Below the pieces are notes generated by a model. That model saw nothing but the letters and a program-made list of their open reading frames with translations, had not been told where the DNA came from and searched no databases. Positions 60,668 to 64,000 of a stretch of 64,000 bases of DNA are shown piece by piece. Numbering within the stretch: position 1 is the stretch's first letter; every line of letters begins with the position of its first letter. A program made the translations under genes and the position numbers. Source of the DNA: Moringa oleifera (lineage: Eukaryota; Streptophyta; Magnoliopsida; Brassicales; Moringaceae); assembly GCA_021397835.1 (NCBI GenBank), contig JAJFZO010000168.1, positions 806,001 to 870,000 on the forward strand, read 5' to 3'.

Positions 60668-63600
60668 AAGAGGTTGTTCAAGTAAGGATTTTGGAATTCT
60701 TTCTACAAAATGTTTGGATGAAATGATGAGAAAGAGAGAGACCAAGATAATATAATATATTTTTAGCATTTTCCATAGGGTTATAGAAATTAGAAGTTGA
60801 TAATCCAAAATTAAAGTAATGTGTGACAATTAATTCAATTTCATGTTGTTTTGATAGATATTATGTTGTTTTTTTTTTAAACATAATTACAAATTGCTTG
60901 GCATTTACATTTTTCTTTGATCTAAGGATGAAAACTCTAAGTGATGGCAAACTTTCTGTTCTCTAAAATATTTTCACATGCTTATATCATGAATAAAAAA
61001 TAAATGCTAAATCTCGTTTTCTTTCAAAAATTAGAATATAATCATGTTTATTCATTATTAAGTTAAATATTACGGGGTGTCAATTGATTCTCACGTGTAA
61101 TTGAGTATCGAATTTATTTATAAAAAAATTAATTTTTTTAAAAAATATTTTTTATAATTTTTTAAAATAAAAAAATATTTTGATACTCAATCACAATATT
61201 AGGTATCATGATCAGTGGCTATCCAATAAAAGCGGAAAGGCAGTATATGCTGAATGAGATAAGCTTGAATATAAAGAAAATTTGGAAAAGAAAATTGAGC
61301 TTTTGATATCGGAGGATGATGGGTGCATATGGTGCCTTTATCTCAGTGTTGAGTACAAGAGACAAATGGTAATATCTATTTATTTAAATATTAAAATCAC
61401 ATTTATCTTTATTATACTAAATTTGTGATTTATTTTAAATAATAAGTAGGCAGAGATCCAACTAGAGACAAATTAATGTTATAAATTTTATTGAGGTTAT
61501 TTTTACAATATGTATTTTATAATCAGGAATTTTTATAATATATTAAATAAATTAATCATTAATGTTAAAAAATTAAGATAATTTATAATCTAAAATATGT
61601 CGTTTATACCAAATTAAGATACAAGTTCTCTGTTAATTGGATTTTATATTGAATTTTGTTCGTATAAAGAGTAAAAAGTATTTTGTACTTATAATAATAA
61701 CGTGAAAAATAAAAAATAAAAAAATTTAACAATTTATTTATTAAATTAACACAAGTAATAATATTTTTAAAAACTTAAGAAAACTTAAATCAATAGAGGA
61801 TATGTATCTTCATATTAAACAACAAAAAAAACTAACACATTAAAAAAATACCCAAAAAAATTGAACCAAAAATCATAGAGTAGGAAACATCTCTTCTTTT
61901 TTTTTTTTTGCATTAAAAAAAATTAAACAACTACATTAAATCATTGTCTGTGGAAAGTTTTCATCTTTTCCTTAAAATCGCTTAATTGTTGTTTGAGAGA
62001 CTACACAATCATCATTCCTTAAAGATAAAATTAAAAAGAATGTTTGTTTTAGAGATTTCTACCCAAGCCATGCTATTTTATATGATGATGTTAGATGAAT
62101 AAATTATCCTATTAATTTAACCAATTCTATTGATTCTTTTTCTTTTTCAATTTTCATAATATTTATATGAGTGATGTTACATTAATATGTTAAATTTCTT
62201 ACCTAAAATTCTTATCTTTGACGCTTTTACAAAATAATGAAAATATATTAACAATATAAATATTATATATACATATGAGTAGATAGAGAAATCATATGAG
62301 AAAACATAAAGTCTTGAAACGATAGTACATTTGAATAAAAAAATTATAAGTATTCTTTATATTTATGAAATAGATATTTCAAGGGTTTACTTCAAAATTG
62401 TTATTTAAAATTTTTAAAAAATATAAGCACATCAAAAAGTTATAATTTTTTAATAAAAATAAACGAAACATTAAAAAGTAATTCTATTTAGGCTAAAAAA
62501 GAAAAAAAATTAGTATTCTCATGAGCCAAATATGGTGTTAGATTTTCCTATTCTCCGAATAAAGTACATCCCATATTTGCTTTTTATTTTCCAAAACTAA
62601 CATTTTTCTATTTTTGTTAGATACCAAAGCCATATACCATGATCCTTCTTTTCCTTTCAACAAGAGAAAAAATCAAAAGGGGCGCATTCACCTCACAATC
62701 AACTCCATTTATTACTCTTCCTTAACTAAGGTTTATATTTTTCTTTATAAAAAGCATGTTATGATCACCTTCCTCCTTGTCAACCATAATTAGCTAGCGG
62801 CACGGTAGGAGGTTTATATATATGAGCAGAGAGAGATCGGGTAGGGTGTTGAAGACATGAGATCTTGAAAAGGAGCTTCCTTTGCTCCAAAGCATGGAAT
62901 AGGAGAGGGTGTACCCATCTGCTAGTTCATGGATACCTTTAGGTTGTATTGTTTAAGGAGATGATGTCAATTGCAACTTAAAGGTTTGCATGACTTAGGA
63001 GACGTGATTGCCTTCTTCTTTCTTTCTTGGTGTGAAGGAAGCTCTACTCATGAATCTTTGTCTTTCTCTTTTTATTTCTTTTTCTTTAACTAACAACATG
63101 TATACATGATTGATATATGATTTGCTCACAGAAATTTCATAAAACATATGAACACTAACCTACAATATTGCGACTCTCATTTGATGAGATTTTGATAGGT
63201 AGATTCAGGATATTGAGGATGAAAAAGGCTTTAGAGATACAAGGAGGCTTTGGTTTTCCACTTAGAATGATAGCTGAAAGTCAATTTGGGTAGTCTGAAT
63301 TTTTTTAATTTTGGGTTTTTAATTTTCATTTTCCTTTCTAGAGAAATTAACAATTCTTGAAATCCTTTCAGTATAAAATTGGTCTCGCAGAGCAGAGGAA
63401 GCAGAGTGGATATATAAGGCGCCAACTTTCAGTTAATTTGTGAGAGAACATGAAGATTATCTGATCAGTTTGTAATACTGCTTGATACCCTTCTTAGTTC
63501 TAAATTCTTTGTATTAGTTTCAGAGAGTTTAATGAGTTGTGAAGGTTGTACAAATCAGTGGATACATAAGTTCTTATATTTCTTTGCTTTCTTGAAAGCC

Positions 63601-64000
63601 TCTTATAACAAGATTGATTTCTTAGTGAATTCAAGATCAAGAAGTGATCAAGTCACAAATTAGTTCAAATAGAATCTAACAAGGCTACTGCATTCTATGC
63701 AAGTTCTAGCAACACCTACTGTGCATTTGGTACAAGAAAGCCAATTGAGGGCTTAAGCTTTCTTGATTGTTGAAAGAATCCCCACAGTAGTCTTTGCTTA
63801 ATCTTTCTTCATTGTTTCATTAGGTATGCCTTTTGCTTCTTTATAATCTGCAGTGATTTTGATTTCTTGAAAGGATTGGCTTGTTCACTAACTCTAGCAA
63901 TCATCCGACCAATCTGTATGTGTTCTTTTCTTTTGTTTTAATTCTAACTCAAACAGAGCTGTGAAGGCATTGCTACCAAAAAGCTAACAATTAGAAATTC
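60150..64000. repeat. Duplicated segment D2 (partner of 29010-33005)
   Basis: Collinear with D1 to the end of the window and probably beyond. It has the longer (TA)n tract (60630-60664) at the position of D1's 29370-29393. A 390-bp block of D1 is absent. Confidence 0.8.
62865..63060 (+). ncRNA. MIR159/319-family precursor-like hairpin, copy 2
   Basis: The 5' arm GGAGCTTCCTTTGCTCCAA (62872-62890) pairs with the 3' arm TTGGTGTGAAGGAAGCTCTA (63027-63046), identical to copy 1 apart from the preceding base (C rather than G), which makes it slightly closer to miR159. The loop-proximal stem (CTGCTAGTTCATGGATACC with GGTTTGCATGACTTAGGAG) is unchanged. Differences from copy 1 fall mostly in the non-stem parts. 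A TATA box lies at 62814-62823. Both paired arms have been kept while surrounding DNA diverged, which suggests function. Confidence 0.72.

Overview
This is an AT-rich (about 30% GC by eye) nuclear segment of a flowering plant, most likely a eudicot. The grounds are two plant class I small heat-shock protein genes, an IRT1-type metal transporter with GT-AG introns, MIR159/319-type hairpins and several plant transposon lineages. I cannot name the species.

Only three protein genes look intact. A class I sHSP lies on the minus strand (847-1305) and a near-identical paralogue on the plus strand (45017-45475). They form a divergent, inverted pair about 44 kb apart that also shares promoter and 3' sequence. 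Beside the first lies a three-exon ZIP/IRT transporter on the minus strand (3367-1845, 350 aa).

About 7.2-28.7 kb is an Ogre/Tat-type Ty3-gypsy retrotransposon complex on the minus strand. It has a 5' LTR (27570-25254), a tRNA-Arg-like primer site, an extra ORF1 (DUF7745-like), gag, protease, RT, two RNase H domains and integrase, all broken by stops. Its 3' side is rearranged: the 3' UTR/PPT/LTR occurs twice, with an inverted ORF1 copy between. It abuts a fragment of another LTR, and a roughly 260-bp direct repeat brackets the whole block.

About 29-44 kb and 60-64 kb carry copies of a repeated unit with foldbacks of the MIR159/319 family. Two hairpins look intact (31.9-32.1 kb, 62.9-63.1 kb). 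One is split by a 5.5-kb CACTA transposon (33683-39224, TSD AAG), and one is a half-hairpin (51.9 kb) ending at a LINE fragment. The two intact copies sit in a direct duplication of about 4 kb.

About 45.7-60 kb is a transposon graveyard. It holds a Pack-MULE (46943-47861, 200-bp TIRs, exact 9-bp TSD) carrying the PH-domain start of an oxysterol-binding-protein-related gene, Ty1/copia gag and pol remnants, a LINE RT fragment, a further Ogre-type LTR, and long featureless AT-rich tracts.

The functional content appears to be heat-shock response, divalent-metal uptake and possibly a small cluster of miR159-like genes. Everything else is repeats or decayed mobile DNA. All alignments were made by eye.
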